Of a DNA stretch of 64,000 nucleotides, positions 1 to 9,091 are shown piece by piece. Numbering within the stretch: position 1 is the stretch's first letter; each line of letters opens with the position of its first letter. Under the pieces are notes generated by a model. It searched no databases, was not told where the DNA came from, and saw nothing but the letters and a program-made list of their open reading frames with translations. Made by a program: the position numbers and the translations under genes. The DNA lies in the NCBI GenBank assembly GCA_040401595.1, contig JBBAOE010000013.1:52262-116261 (forward strand), given 5' to 3'. Source of the stretch: RFPW01 sp040401595 (GTDB taxonomy: Bacteria > Pseudomonadota > Gammaproteobacteria > Burkholderiales > Burkholderiaceae_E).

Positions 1-1
1 T

Positions 2-646
2 CGTCAGATTGCGTTTTATCTGGACTTCATCAGTCCCTACGCCTATCTGGCCTTTCACGACTGCCCCAAGGCCCTGGCGGGCCTTGATGTTGAAATTCAC
101 TACCAACCGATCCTGTTTGGTGCCCTGCTGCAGCGCCACGGCCAATTGGGACCCGCCGAGATCAGCGGAAAACGCGAATGGACCTATCGGCAGGTGCTTT
201 GGTTGGCGCAACAGCAAGGGTGTGCCCTGCGATTGCCCTCACAGCATCCCTTCAATCCCCTGGCGCTGCTGCGGTTAGCCGTTGCCAGCCTGTCAGGCGC
301 TCCATCAGATCGTGCGATTTGTCAGCAGATCTTCGAATACGTCTGGGCCAGTGGTCTGGATCCGAGCGATGCCGAGCGATTCCAGCACCTGCGTGCCGCA
401 CTGAATCCACCAAGCGATCCGGCGTCCGAGACGGTCAAACGTCGATTGCGTGACGCTACCGAGTCGGCGATGCAGGATGGCGTGTTCGGGGTGCCGACCT
501 TTGCGGTGGATGGAAAGTTATTTTGGGGTCGCGATGCGTTGCCAATGCTTCGCGACTATCTGATGGGCGCAGGCTGGTTTGGTTCGGGTCAGTGGGAGGA
601 CTGCGCGTCATTACCCATCGGCATCCGACGCACCAGAATCAGCTGA
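2..646 (+). CDS. 2-hydroxychromene-2-carboxylate isomerase-like protein (5' truncated)
   Basis: The frame is open from the first bases of the window, so the start lies outside it. The first visible residues are RQIAFYLDFISPYAYLAF. The 'DFISPYAYLA' opening and the later 'GVFGVPTFAVDGKLFWGRD' stretch are typical of the DsbA-fold 2-hydroxychromene-2-carboxylate isomerase family. These are glutathione-dependent cis-trans isomerases of naphthalene catabolism, but most genomic members have unknown substrates. About 214 residues are visible against a family length near 200, so very little is missing. The Ser in FISPY occupies the position of the catalytic thiol or serine in the family. The gene is convergent with the next one and overlaps it by 8 bases. 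No aromatic-ring dioxygenase lies nearby, so the substrate is unknown. Confidence 0.85.
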   Translation, partial: RQIAFYLDFISPYAYLAFHDCPKALAGLDVEIHYQPILFGALLQRHGQLGPAEISGKREWTYRQVLWLAQQQGCALRLPSQHPFNPLALLRLAVASLSGAPSDRAICQQIFEYVWASGLDPSDAERFQHLRAALNPPSDPASETVKRRLRDATESAMQDGVFGVPTFAVDGKLFWGRDALPMLRDYLMGAGWFGSGQWEDCASLPIGIRRTRIS

Positions 647-1622
647 AGACGGCTAGGCCTTGCCTCGCTTCGATAAATTCGCGTTTGAACCGGGCGACCA
701 GTTCTGCCGCGGGTAAGACTTCGCGGATAGCGCCGATCCCTTGACCGCAGCCCCAGATGTCCTTCCAGGCTTTTGCAGTGCTGGCGCCTTCGCCAGTGGC
801 GAAATTCATTTTGCTGGGGTCGCTGTTGGGCAGGTTCTCGGGATCCATGCCGGCATTGCGGATACTGCCTTTGAGGTAATTGCCGTGTACGCCCGTGTAG
901 AAGTTGCTGTAGACGATGTCATCTGAATTCGATTCGGTGATCATCTTCTTGTACCCGTCGGCTGCGCGCGCTTCATCGGTGGCGATGAACGCTGAGCCGA
1001 TGTAGGCGAAGTCAGCCCCCATCGCGAGCGCCGCCAGTATCGCCGCGCCCGACGAGATCGATCCTGAGAGCGCCACAGGGCCCCCAAACCAATCGCGGAT
1101 CTCCTGAATCATCGCGAACGGACTCTTGACGCTGGCGTGGCCACCTGCGCCCGCAGCGACTGGAATCAGACCGTCGGCGCCTTTTTCAATCGCCTTGTGG
1201 GCGAAGACGTTGTTGATCACGTCATGCAGCACAAGGCCGCCCCAACTGTGCACTGCCTGATTCACGTCCTCGCGTGCACCCAGACTCGTGATGGTGATGG
1301 GGACCTTGTATTTGGCACACAGTTGCAAGTCATGCTCGAGGCGGTCGTTACTTCGGTGGACGATCTGGTTGATCGCGAAGGGTGCGGAAGGTGATTCCGG
1401 ATGAGCCCGGTCATGGGCAGCCAAGGTTTCGGTGATCTCAGCCAGCCATTCGTCCAATTGTGATGCCGGGCGGGCATTGAGTGCGGGCATCGAGCCCACG
1501 ACGCCGGCTTTGCATTGCGCGATGACGAGCTTGGGGTTGCTGATGATGAATAGTGGAGAGCCGATCACGGGGAATTTGATGTTCTGTAGGATCGGGGGCA
1601 GGGTGCGGGCGGGTGGGCTCAA
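639..1622 (-). CDS. Nitronate monooxygenase / 2-nitropropane dioxygenase-like flavoprotein
   Basis: An FMN-dependent TIM-barrel protein of about 327 residues. After a short leader it reads LPPILQNIKFPVIGSPLFI, then 'AGVVGSMPALNARP', 'GADGLIPVAAGAGGHA' and 'GGPVALSGSISSGAAILAAL'. These are hallmarks of the nitronate monooxygenase family, which oxidises alkyl nitronates such as propionate-3-nitronate. The frame stays open upstream to 1823, but the upstream residues look random. A TTG at 1622-1620 preceded by AGGAG at a 5-base distance gives the family-typical N-terminus, so TTG is chosen as start. The last bases overlap the convergent isomerase-like gene. The fold and family are clear, the substrate is not. 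Confidence 0.85.
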   Translation of the reverse strand: MSPPARTLPPILQNIKFPVIGSPLFIISNPKLVIAQCKAGVVGSMPALNARPASQLDEWLAEITETLAAHDRAHPESPSAPFAINQIVHRSNDRLEHDLQLCAKYKVPITITSLGAREDVNQAVHSWGGLVLHDVINNVFAHKAIEKGADGLIPVAAGAGGHASVKSPFAMIQEIRDWFGGPVALSGSISSGAAILAALAMGADFAYIGSAFIATDEARAADGYKKMITESNSDDIVYSNFYTGVHGNYLKGSIRNAGMDPENLPNSDPSKMNFATGEGASTAKAWKDIWGCGQGIGAIREVLPAAELVARFKREFIEARQGLAVFS

Positions 1623-1989
1623 GGTGTCTCCTGATTGAGCAGATCGCGACGTGGCGCTCGGGACGACGGGTTCTGTTGAAGTATTGCAGGCTCGGGACCG
1701 ATACGGGTTCTGCTGCGGATACAGTCCCTGCCGGAACCTCGCGCCTCGTCCAAGTTGGGCGGGTGCCGTTTGACGGGTTCGGATTCGCTTGCAATCATGC
1801 CTTCGCCACCTTGATTCGGGCAAGTTGTGACTCGACCGTTCCGCGCGGGAAGATGACGGTGACGGTGACGGTGACGTTGATGGTCAGGATTCGGGTGGCA
1901 GTTCGATGGCTAGGGCCAGTGGGCTATGGTCGGTATCCAAAAAATGCGACGCAAGCGTCGCCTGTTGCGCTGGTGCAAGGTAGATCGTT
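1623..1989. other. Divergent intergenic spacer with a short tandem repeat and a small palindrome
   Basis: This 367-base spacer lies between the divergent nitronate-monooxygenase-like and lipocalin-like genes. It holds a hexanucleotide repeat (GACGGT three times plus GACGTT, 1855-1878) and a palindrome GCGACGCAAGCGTCGC at 1946-1961 just upstream of the lipocalin-like gene. No convincing gene was found. The palindrome could be an operator or a hairpin in the leader. I could not pick a confident sigma-70 promoter. Confidence 0.5.
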
Positions 1990-2391
1990 ATGAATTCAAT
2001 TCCCAATTTGATCGGGCAATGGCGTCTTGTCACAACCCGATCCCACGATCAGGATGGAGAGCCCATGCGGTTGCCCTATGGCCCACAGCCAATGGGCGTA
2101 CTGGTCTTTTTTGACAATGGACGCATGATGGCGAGTCTTTGCGATGGTCGAGCCGTGGTTCCCGAGGCTGAATCGCCTCGCGAGTTCGTTGCCTATGGTG
2201 GCCATTACACTTTCGATGGTAAGACTCTGAGCACCCGTGTGGACTTCACTTCGGATACTCCGCGGATGGGTACGGATCAGGTGCGCGGCGTCAAATTCAG
2301 CGCAGGGTTGCTGACACTCTTCCCGCCCCCCCGCCCGTTCGAGGGTCGAACCCAGCACCGCGAACTCGTCTGGGAACGCATCTCCGACTGA
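1990..2391 (+). CDS. Lipocalin-like domain protein
   Basis: A 133-residue cytoplasmic protein with no signal peptide. The start MNSIPNLIGQWRLVTTRS and the later 'PMGVLVFFDNGRMMASLC' and 'YGGHYTFDGKTLSTRVDF' resemble the small bacterial lipocalin-like family (a single beta-barrel, often found with polyketide or aromatic-degradation genes). The ligand is unknown. AAGGT lies about 8 bases before the ATG. The gene stands alone; a hairpin follows before the RND operon. The family assignment rests on pattern similarity only. Confidence 0.65.
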   Translation: MNSIPNLIGQWRLVTTRSHDQDGEPMRLPYGPQPMGVLVFFDNGRMMASLCDGRAVVPEAESPREFVAYGGHYTFDGKTLSTRVDFTSDTPRMGTDQVRGVKFSAGLLTLFPPPRPFEGRTQHRELVWERISD

Positions 2392-2406
2392 TTGGCCCGT
2401 TTTCGT

Positions 2407-2437
2407 TGGGCGCCTGCGAGGACTACACTCGCGCCCA
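2407..2437 (+). terminator. Imperfect GC-rich hairpin downstream of the lipocalin-like gene
   Basis: TGGGC and GCGAG on the 5' side pair with CTCGC and GCCCA on the 3' side, with a 4-base bulge and a GACTACA loop. No T-tract follows, so it is a weak candidate for a transcription terminator. It could also be a structure in the leader of the RND adaptor gene. Confidence 0.3.
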
Positions 2438-2465
2438 GATCCGCAAGGACATCCTGGGGTAGGCA

Positions 2466-3662
2466 ATGACGATGACGATGCGCGAATTTTTTGCAGTCCA
2501 CCCGATCTTGCCTGGCGCGAGGAACGTGCGGCGGATTCCGGTGGCGATCGCCCTGGCCTGCGGTCTGGCCTGGCCGCCCGTCGATGCGGCCCCGGCGGAT
2601 CAGCCCACTGTGGCTGCCCCAGCAGCCCAGCCCCCCTTAGCCGCCCCGCCTTCTGGTTCAGCCCCCGCGGTGTCAAAGCCCTCGCTGACGGTATCCACGG
2701 TCGAGCCGAGTCCCTTGACAGTGCCCATCCAGTTGCCTGCGAATGGCAGCCTCGCCGCCTGGCAGGAGTCCGTGATCGGGGCCGAAGCCAACGGGCTGCG
2801 CTTGACCGAGGTCAAGGTGAACGTTGGCGACCGGGTCCGTCAGGGGGACCTGCTGGCGAGCCTGCAGTCCGATACGATCCGTGCTGAACTGGCGCAGGCG
2901 AAGGCCAGCCTCGCCGAGGCGTTGGCAAACCTGCAGAAGACCAAAACGGATATTGAATCGGCGCGTGCACTCCTTCAGAAGGGTTTCATCAGCGGGGGCC
3001 AGATGAATCAGTCCCAGTTGAATGAGTCGGTTGCGCAGGCGCGTGTCGAAGCGGCTCAGGCACTGATTCAGGTGCAGCAGGTGCGGCTCAGTCAGACCCA
3101 GGTCCGGGCACCTGACGCCGGGGTAATCTCCGCCCGCACCGCCAGCCTCGGGAGTGTGGTCGGGGCCGGTAATGAACTCTTTCGGCTGATCCGGCAAGGC
3201 CGTCTGGAGTGGCGCGCTGAGGTCACGGCGAGCGAAATCGGTCGGGTCGTGATCGGGGCTTCGGTGAGCGTGGTGGCGGCAAGCGGTGCCGTGCTTAAGG
3301 GCCGCGTTCGAATGATCTCACCGTCGGTTGATCCGCAAACGCGCAATGCACTCGTCTATGTCGATCTTCAGGAACCGCTCGGTAGCGCGCGTGCGGGGAT
3401 GTTTGCCCGCGGCATCATCGACCTGGGAAGCAGCCTGGCGCTCACGTTGCCGCAAACAGCGGTGATCGTTCGCGACGGCTTTAGCTATGTCTACCGGGTC
3501 GATTCGGACCAGAAAGTGTCGCAGATCAAGGTGCAAACCGGCCGGATGATCGGAGATCGACTTGAGGTGATCAGCGGCCTGGAGAAGGGTGTTCGGGTGG
3601 TTGCCAGCGGTGCCGCATTCCTGAACCACGGTGACCGCGTTCGCGTTGTGGCCGCCCCATGA
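2466..3662 (+). CDS. RND efflux periplasmic adaptor (HlyD/MFP family)
   Basis: A membrane-fusion protein that links an inner-membrane RND pump to an outer-membrane channel. Residues 1 to about 45 look like an exported leader (hydrophobic 'IPVAIALACGLAWPPVDAAP'), followed by a Pro/Ala-rich linker. The biotinyl-lipoyl half 'VGDRVRQGDLLASLQSD' is near residue 120, a coiled-coil hairpin rich in Ala/Gln follows at about 135-205, and the second lipoyl half is 'VRAPDAGVISARTASLGSVV'. The start region has three in-frame ATGs in an ATGACG repeat (2466, 2472, 2478), so the exact start is ambiguous by up to four residues. The stop overlaps the pump start (ATGA), which indicates translational coupling. 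Substrate unknown. Confidence 0.9.
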   Translation: MTMTMREFFAVHPILPGARNVRRIPVAIALACGLAWPPVDAAPADQPTVAAPAAQPPLAAPPSGSAPAVSKPSLTVSTVEPSPLTVPIQLPANGSLAAWQESVIGAEANGLRLTEVKVNVGDRVRQGDLLASLQSDTIRAELAQAKASLAEALANLQKTKTDIESARALLQKGFISGGQMNQSQLNESVAQARVEAAQALIQVQQVRLSQTQVRAPDAGVISARTASLGSVVGAGNELFRLIRQGRLEWRAEVTASEIGRVVIGASVSVVAASGAVLKGRVRMISPSVDPQTRNALVYVDLQEPLGSARAGMFARGIIDLGSSLALTLPQTAVIVRDGFSYVYRVDSDQKVSQIKVQTGRMIGDRLEVISGLEKGVRVVASGAAFLNHGDRVRVVAAP

Positions 3663-6600
3663 TCAACGTCTCCTCTTGGTCGATCCGCAATCCGATTCCG
3701 GCGGTCATGTTGTTCGTGTTGCTGACCATCGCGGGTTTGCTGGCGTTCGGTTCCATGAAGGTTCAGAACTTTCCGGATCTGGATCTGCCGACGATTGCAG
3801 TGACCGCAGTGTTGCCAGGTGCGGCACCCGCGCAGCTTGAAACCGATGTGGCACGTAAGCTCGAAAATGCCGTCGCGCCCTTGCAGGGGCTTAAGCACAT
3901 CTATACCAAAGTTCAGGACGGTTCGGTCACGATTACGACGGAGTTTCGCCTGGAAAAACCCGTCCAGGAAGCGCTCGATGAAGTCCGCTCTGCCGTGCAA
4001 GGCGCTCGCGCAGACCTACCAGGAGAGATGCGGGACCCGGTGCTTCAGAAGATCAATCTGGCCGGAACGCCGGTATTGGTCTACACGGTGCAATCAGCCG
4101 CGATGGACGAGGAAGCCTTGTCCTGGTTTGTTGACAACGACGTTACCCGCAAACTGCTGGCGGTCCGTGGCGTTGGCGCAGTCAATCGGGTTGGTGGAGT
4201 CTCGCGTGAGATTCGGGTCTCGATCGATCCTCTGAAACTGCAAGCGCTTGGACTCACGACCGTCGAAGTTTCGCGCCAACTGCGACAGATTCAGCAGGAG
4301 GCGTCCGGGGGGCGGGCATCTCTCGGGTCTGGAGAGCAACCGCTGCGCACGATGGCTACGGTCAAGACGGCCCAGGAAATCGCAACGATTGAGGTGGCGC
4401 TCGCCAGCGGACGTCATATCCGCCTGGATCAGATCGCCCAGATCAGCGACACCATTGCCGAGCGGCGCGCGGGTGCGTTGTTGAATGGCAAGCCGGTCGT
4501 CGCATTTGAAGTGGTCCGAAGTCGCGGTGAGAGTGAGGTTGCGGTGGGTACCGCTGTGCGCGCCGCGCTGGAGCAACTCAGGAAGCAGCGCCCAGACATC
4601 GAATTGACATTGGCGTTTGATTTCGTCACGCCCGTCGAAGAGGAATACGACGGCTCACTAAAACTTCTCTACGAGGGCGCGATTCTCGCGGTCATCGTCG
4701 TCCTGATTTTTCTTCGCGACTGGCGCGCGACCCTGGTATCGGCTGTTGCGCTACCGCTGTCGGTCATTCCGGCCTTCATTGGGATGGCCTATCTGGGCTT
4801 TTCCATCAATGTCGTCACCTTGCTCGCGTTATCGCTGGTGGTGGGGGTGCTGGTGGACGACGCGATTGTCGAAGTTGAGAACATTGTTCGTCACCTTCGC
4901 ATGGGCAAGACGCCTTATCAGGCCTCGATGGAAGCCGCCGACGAGATCGGACTCGCAGTGATCGCAACCACCTTCACCTTGGTGGCTGTATTTCTGCCGA
5001 CAGCCTTCATGAGTGGAATACCCGGCAAGTTTTTTAAACAGTTCGGCTGGACCGCTTCCCTTGCCGTATTCGCATCCTTGGTGGTTGCTCGAGTGCTGAC
5101 CCCGATGATGGCCGCCTACCTGCTCAAACCCGTCGTGGGAGCGCATCGAGAACCGTTCTGGATGGGACCCTACCAGGCTTGCGCCCGATGGTGTCTGCAC
5201 CACCGTTTCGTGACCATGGCATTGTCAGCGGTCTTTTTTGTGGGGTCGATCGCCCTGATCCCGCTGCTGCCAACGGGTTTTATCCCGCCCGACGATAATT
5301 CTCAGACACAGGTTTATCTTCAGCTACCACCCGGCAGCACGCTCGCTCAGACGATGAGCGCAGCCGAGGACGTGCGCAAACGGGTAGCCGCCGTCGAACA
5401 TGTGCGCAGCATCTACACCAGTGTCGGTGGCGGTAGTGCGGGCGGAGATCCCTTCGCGCCCGCGGGGGCAGCCGAGACGCGCAAGGCCACCCTGACCATT
5501 CAACTCGATCCTCGTGGCGAGCGACCGCTCAAGCAGGTGATCGAGAGCGCAATTCGAACCGCGCTCGACCCCGTGCCCGGGGTGCGGACCAAGGTCGGGC
5601 TCGGTGGGTCGGGTGAAAAGTACGTGCTGGTGCTGACCGGGGAAGATCCGGTCGCACTGCAGCAGGCGGCGCAGGCAGTGGAGCGTGACCTGCGGACGAT
5701 TCCCGGCCTGGGTAGCATCGCTTCGACCGCTAGCCTGATTCGACCAGAACTCGCGATCCGACCGAATCTGGCCCGCGCGGCTGATCTCGGCGTCACGTCG
5801 GCGGCGATCGCTGAAACATTGCGGGTTGCAACGCTTGGCGATTACGACACCGCGCTGGCGAAGTTGAACCTTTCCCAGCGGCAGGTCCCGATCGTGGTGC
5901 GACTCGATGATGCGGCCCGAACAAACTTGTCCGTCCTTGAGCGTTTGGCCGTACCCGGCAGTCGCGGGCCGGTCATGCTGGGCCAGGTTGCGACGCTCGA
6001 AGTCACGGGTGGGCCCGCCGTGATTGATCGATATGATCGTCAACGCAATATCAACTTTGAGATTGAACTATCCGGTCAACCGCTGGGTGAAGTGACCAGG
6101 GCTGCGATGGCCCTGCCCTCGATCCAGAATTTGCCCGTTGGGGTCAAGGTGGTTGAGGTCGGTGATGCGGAGGTGATGGGAGAACTGTTCGCAAGCTTCG
6201 GCCTGGCGATGCTCATTGGCATCCTCTGTATCTATCTTGTCCTGGTGTTGTTGTTCAAAGGGTTCTTGCATCCGTTCACGATCCTGGCTGCGCTGCCCTT
6301 GTCGCTGGGCGGAGCCTTTGTGGGTTTGCTGCTGGGACACAAGAGCTTCTCGATGCCATCACTGATCGGCTTGATCATGCTGATGGGGATCGCAACCAAG
6401 AACTCGATCCTGCTCGTGGAATATGCGATCGAAGCCCGTCGGGGTCATGACGGACAGGATGGTCGGCCGATGGTAGCCGGCATGAACCGCTTCGATGCGC
6501 TGATGGATGCTTGCCACAAGCGGGCCCGCCCGATCGTGATGACAACGATCGCGATGGGTGCCGGGATGCTGCCGATTGTGTTCGGCTGGGGCAGTGCGGA

Positions 6601-6748
6601 TTCGAGCTTCCGCTCACCGATGGCGATCGCCGTCATCGGCGGGCTGATCACCAGCACCGTGTTGAGCCTGCTCGTCGTACCGGTGGTCTATGCCTTTTTG
6701 GACGATATTGGCGAGCTGGCTGCGCGCTTGATACGTCGGTTGCGCTAG
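3659..6748 (+). CDS. RND multidrug efflux permease (HAE type, AcrB/MexB-like)
   Basis: A proton-driven inner-membrane pump of 1029 residues, the usual length for the family. The N-terminus 'SIRNPIPAVMLFVLLTIAGL' is the first transmembrane helix. The proton-relay helix reads 'VVGVLVDDAIVEVENIVRH' near residue 400; the paired Asp residues mark the hydrophobe/amphiphile exporters, not the heavy-metal type. Large periplasmic loops follow helices 1 and 7, and the C-terminal half ends with 'GMLPIVFGWGSADSSFRSPMAIAV'. It is coupled to the upstream adaptor. No outer-membrane factor gene is adjacent, so a TolC-like protein from elsewhere is presumably shared. The 3' end overlaps the convergent glutathione transferase gene by 4 bases. 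Substrate not predictable. Confidence 0.93.
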   Translation: MINVSSWSIRNPIPAVMLFVLLTIAGLLAFGSMKVQNFPDLDLPTIAVTAVLPGAAPAQLETDVARKLENAVAPLQGLKHIYTKVQDGSVTITTEFRLEKPVQEALDEVRSAVQGARADLPGEMRDPVLQKINLAGTPVLVYTVQSAAMDEEALSWFVDNDVTRKLLAVRGVGAVNRVGGVSREIRVSIDPLKLQALGLTTVEVSRQLRQIQQEASGGRASLGSGEQPLRTMATVKTAQEIATIEVALASGRHIRLDQIAQISDTIAERRAGALLNGKPVVAFEVVRSRGESEVAVGTAVRAALEQLRKQRPDIELTLAFDFVTPVEEEYDGSLKLLYEGAILAVIVVLIFLRDWRATLVSAVALPLSVIPAFIGMAYLGFSINVVTLLALSLVVGVLVDDAIVEVENIVRHLRMGKTPYQASMEAADEIGLAVIATTFTLVAVFLPTAFMSGIPGKFFKQFGWTASLAVFASLVVARVLTPMMAAYLLKPVVGAHREPFWMGPYQACARWCLHHRFVTMALSAVFFVGSIALIPLLPTGFIPPDDNSQTQVYLQLPPGSTLAQTMSAAEDVRKRVAAVEHVRSIYTSVGGGSAGGDPFAPAGAAETRKATLTIQLDPRGERPLKQVIESAIRTALDPVPGVRTKVGLGGSGEKYVLVLTGEDPVALQQAAQAVERDLRTIPGLGSIASTASLIRPELAIRPNLARAADLGVTSAAIAETLRVATLGDYDTALAKLNLSQRQVPIVVRLDDAARTNLSVLERLAVPGSRGPVMLGQVATLEVTGGPAVIDRYDRQRNINFEIELSGQPLGEVTRAAMALPSIQNLPVGVKVVEVGDAEVMGELFASFGLAMLIGILCIYLVLVLLFKGFLHPFTILAALPLSLGGAFVGLLLGHKSFSMPSLIGLIMLMGIATKNSILLVEYAIEARRGHDGQDGRPMVAGMNRFDALMDACHKRARPIVMTTIAMGAGMLPIVFGWGSADSSFRSPMAIAVIGGLITSTVLSLLVVPVVYAFLDDIGELAARLIRRLR

Positions 6749-7371
6749 CGCAATGCGATGGCAAACCCCCGCTGCACCGCGGGCCTGGCCATCATCGTTT
6801 CGTACCAGCGTTTGACATTGGGATAGTCGCCGAGGTCGACCTGATGGCGCGGGTGGCGCCAGACCCATGCCAGGATGGCGAAATCTGCGATCGACAGTTC
6901 GTCCGCAAAATACGCATGCTCAGCCAACCGAGCATCCATCACCCGGTACAAGCGCCGCGTTTCGGTCATGAAGCGCTGCAGGCCGTAGCGCTTGTCTTCT
7001 TCGCTGGCCAAGCCAATGAAGTGATGAACCTGACCCGGCGTCGGGCCAAAGCCACCCATCTGGAACATCAACCACTCGAGGGTGGACACCCGCCGGACAG
7101 GATCAGCAGGCAGGAATTTGCCGGTCTTCTCTGCCAGATACAGCAGGATGGCACCGGATTCGAAAACGCTGATGGGTTTTCCGTTCGGCCCATCGGGATC
7201 GATGATGGCTGGAATCTTGTTGTTGGGGCTGATGCTCAGGAACTCAGGTTTGAACTGGTCGTCCTTGGTGATGTTGACCACGGTGACGGTGTAGTCCAGA
7301 CCCATCTCTTCGAGAGCGACCGAGATCTTGCGGCCGTTGGGGGTGTCAAACGCGAATAACTGAATCGTCAT
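6745..7371 (-). CDS. Glutathione S-transferase family protein (YghU/Ure2p-like)
   Basis: A cytosolic protein of 208 residues with an N-terminal thioredoxin fold and an all-helical C-terminal domain. The opening 'LFAFDTPNGRKISVALEEMG' and the 'NNKIPAIIDPDGPNGKPI..FESGAIL' glutathione-binding stretch (cis-Pro and the ES pair) match the Nu/YghU-type GST group, which often has disulfide-bond reductase activity with glutathione. An ATG at 7371 is chosen; a TTG two codons upstream (7377) would overlap the stop of the preceding gene. It is in line with gamma-glutamyltransferase, so the two may share glutathione metabolism. Substrate unknown. Confidence 0.85.
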   Translation of the reverse strand: MTIQLFAFDTPNGRKISVALEEMGLDYTVTVVNITKDDQFKPEFLSISPNNKIPAIIDPDGPNGKPISVFESGAILLYLAEKTGKFLPADPVRRVSTLEWLMFQMGGFGPTPGQVHHFIGLASEEDKRYGLQRFMTETRRLYRVMDARLAEHAYFADELSIADFAILAWVWRHPRHQVDLGDYPNVKRWYETMMARPAVQRGFAIALR

Positions 7372-7373
7372 GA

Positions 7374-8993
7374 TCAATACCCCGCAGCCTGACCATCGCG
7401 GCGCGAATCACTCGCCGCGACATACCCATCCTCAAGATCCTCGGTGCATTTCCAGATGAACTGGCCGCTGCCGTAATCCATATACGTGTCGGGCACGGGC
7501 TCGAACTTGTGCCCCAGGGCTTTCAACCCGGTTTGTAAGTCGGCTCCCATCGTGTACTCGAAGTCCACCGCCAGCCCAGTACTGACTTTCCAGCGCGGCG
7601 CGTCACAGGCCGCCTGCGGTTGCTGGCGATAGGTGAGCATGCGCACCAGGGTCTGCAAATGGCCTTGAGGCTGCAGATTGCCACCCATGACGCCAAAGCT
7701 CATCTGCGGGCGCACTTGACCATCGACGGTTTTCGTTAAAAACCCGGGAATGATCGTGTGGAAAGGGCGCTTACCCCCGGCCACCACGTTGGGATGCTGC
7801 GGGTCGGTTGTGAATCCATAACCGCGGTTCTGCAGGCTGACTCCGGTGCCCGGCACGACGACGCCACTGCCAAAGCCCATGTAGTTGGACTGGATTAGGC
7901 TGATCATCATCCCGCCCTCATCGGCTGCTGTCATGTAGATCGTGCCACCCCCCGGCGGCGTGCCATGTTGAAAGTCGCTTGCCTGATGGGGCTTGATGAG
8001 CTTGACCCGTTCGCTCAGATAAGCGTCGCTGAGCAGATCGGCTGCGGTGACTTGAGTCATCGAGCGAGCATCGGCCACCCAACGATATGTGTCGGCAAAG
8101 GCGAGCTTCATGGCTTCGATCTGCAGGTGCTGCGACTCGATGCTGTCCGGGGCGTATTGCTTCAGATCGAGTTTGTCCAGCATGCCCAGCGCCATCAGTG
8201 CAGCGATGCCCTGGCCGTTGGGCGGGATCTCATGCACGGTGTAGCCTGCATAGTCTTTGTGAATCGGGGTGACCCAGTCTGGTTGGTAGCCGGCCAGATC
8301 GGCGGTGGTCATGCTGCCGCCATTGGCCTGCGAATGCGCAGCCAGCATCGCAGCGACTTCACCTCGGTAGAACGATTCGCCCAGTGAGTTCGCTATTTTG
8401 CGCAGCGTCGCACCTGCCTCCGTGAAGGTGAAGCGCTCACCCGGCGCGGGCGCGCGCCCAAAGGGCATAAACGCTTGGGCGAATCCGGGCTGGGACTGCA
8501 GGGCCGGAATTTGGCGGCCCCATTTGTCGGACACGATCACGCCAACGCCATGGCCACGTTCGGCCAGCTCGATCGCAGGTTCCAACAGGTCCCCAAATGG
8601 CAGCCGGCCAAATTTTTTCGAGAGGGCTACCCAGCCCGACACGGCGCCAGGTACGGTGACGGCATCCCAGCCTCGCATGGGCATCTTACCGCTGTGCTTC
8701 TTCTGGAAATAATCAGGATTCCAGGCGGCGGGTGCCACACCCGAGGCATTCAGGCCTTGTAGCTGATGGCCATCCCAGACGATCGCAAAGAGGTCACTGC
8801 CTAACCCGTTGGAGACGGGCTCGACAATGGTGAGCGCTGCTGCTGCGGCGATCGCGGCATCCACTGCGTTGCCACCCTTGAGCAGCATGCGCACGCCGGC
8901 CTGGGAGGCCAGGGCCTGGGAGGTCGAGACGATGTTGCGCGCCATCAGGGGCGTACGAATCGTGGGGTAGGGGTTCTGCCAGTCAAAGTTCAT
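7374..8993 (-). CDS. ggt: Gamma-glutamyltransferase
   Basis: An N-terminal nucleophile hydrolase of 539 residues that cleaves gamma-glutamyl bonds such as that of glutathione. The N-terminus 'ARNIVSTSQALASQAGVRMLLKGGNAVDAAIAAA' is the family signature. The autoprocessing region lies near residue 348 ('PPGGGTIYMTAADEGG'), where the Thr would become the new N-terminus of the small subunit. No clear signal peptide is seen, so this may be a cytoplasmic member, a subgroup often misassigned in substrate. It is followed with almost no gap by a GST-family gene, so the two are probably cotranscribed. Confidence 0.88.
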   Translation of the reverse strand: MNFDWQNPYPTIRTPLMARNIVSTSQALASQAGVRMLLKGGNAVDAAIAAAAALTIVEPVSNGLGSDLFAIVWDGHQLQGLNASGVAPAAWNPDYFQKKHSGKMPMRGWDAVTVPGAVSGWVALSKKFGRLPFGDLLEPAIELAERGHGVGVIVSDKWGRQIPALQSQPGFAQAFMPFGRAPAPGERFTFTEAGATLRKIANSLGESFYRGEVAAMLAAHSQANGGSMTTADLAGYQPDWVTPIHKDYAGYTVHEIPPNGQGIAALMALGMLDKLDLKQYAPDSIESQHLQIEAMKLAFADTYRWVADARSMTQVTAADLLSDAYLSERVKLIKPHQASDFQHGTPPGGGTIYMTAADEGGMMISLIQSNYMGFGSGVVVPGTGVSLQNRGYGFTTDPQHPNVVAGGKRPFHTIIPGFLTKTVDGQVRPQMSFGVMGGNLQPQGHLQTLVRMLTYRQQPQAACDAPRWKVSTGLAVDFEYTMGADLQTGLKALGHKFEPVPDTYMDYGSGQFIWKCTEDLEDGYVAASDSRRDGQAAGY

Positions 8994-9041
8994 TGGGTGC
9001 CACTGCCGCGTTCGTCATTGGGAAGGGGAAGGAAATGGGGG

Positions 9042-9081
9042 GCGCCGGCAGCGAGACTCAGTAGGAGTCTGCCGACGGCGC
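9042..9081 (-). terminator. Nested stem-loop between the M16 peptidase and gamma-glutamyltransferase genes
   Basis: An outer stem GCGCCG/CGGCGC encloses GCAG/CTGC and an inner AGACTC-AGTAG-GAGTCT hairpin. It lies directly after the M16 peptidase stop in the direction of transcription. No T-tract is present, so it may be an intrinsic terminator of low efficiency or an RNA-stability element separating the two minus-strand genes. Confidence 0.4.
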
Positions 9082-9091
9082 TGATAACGGC

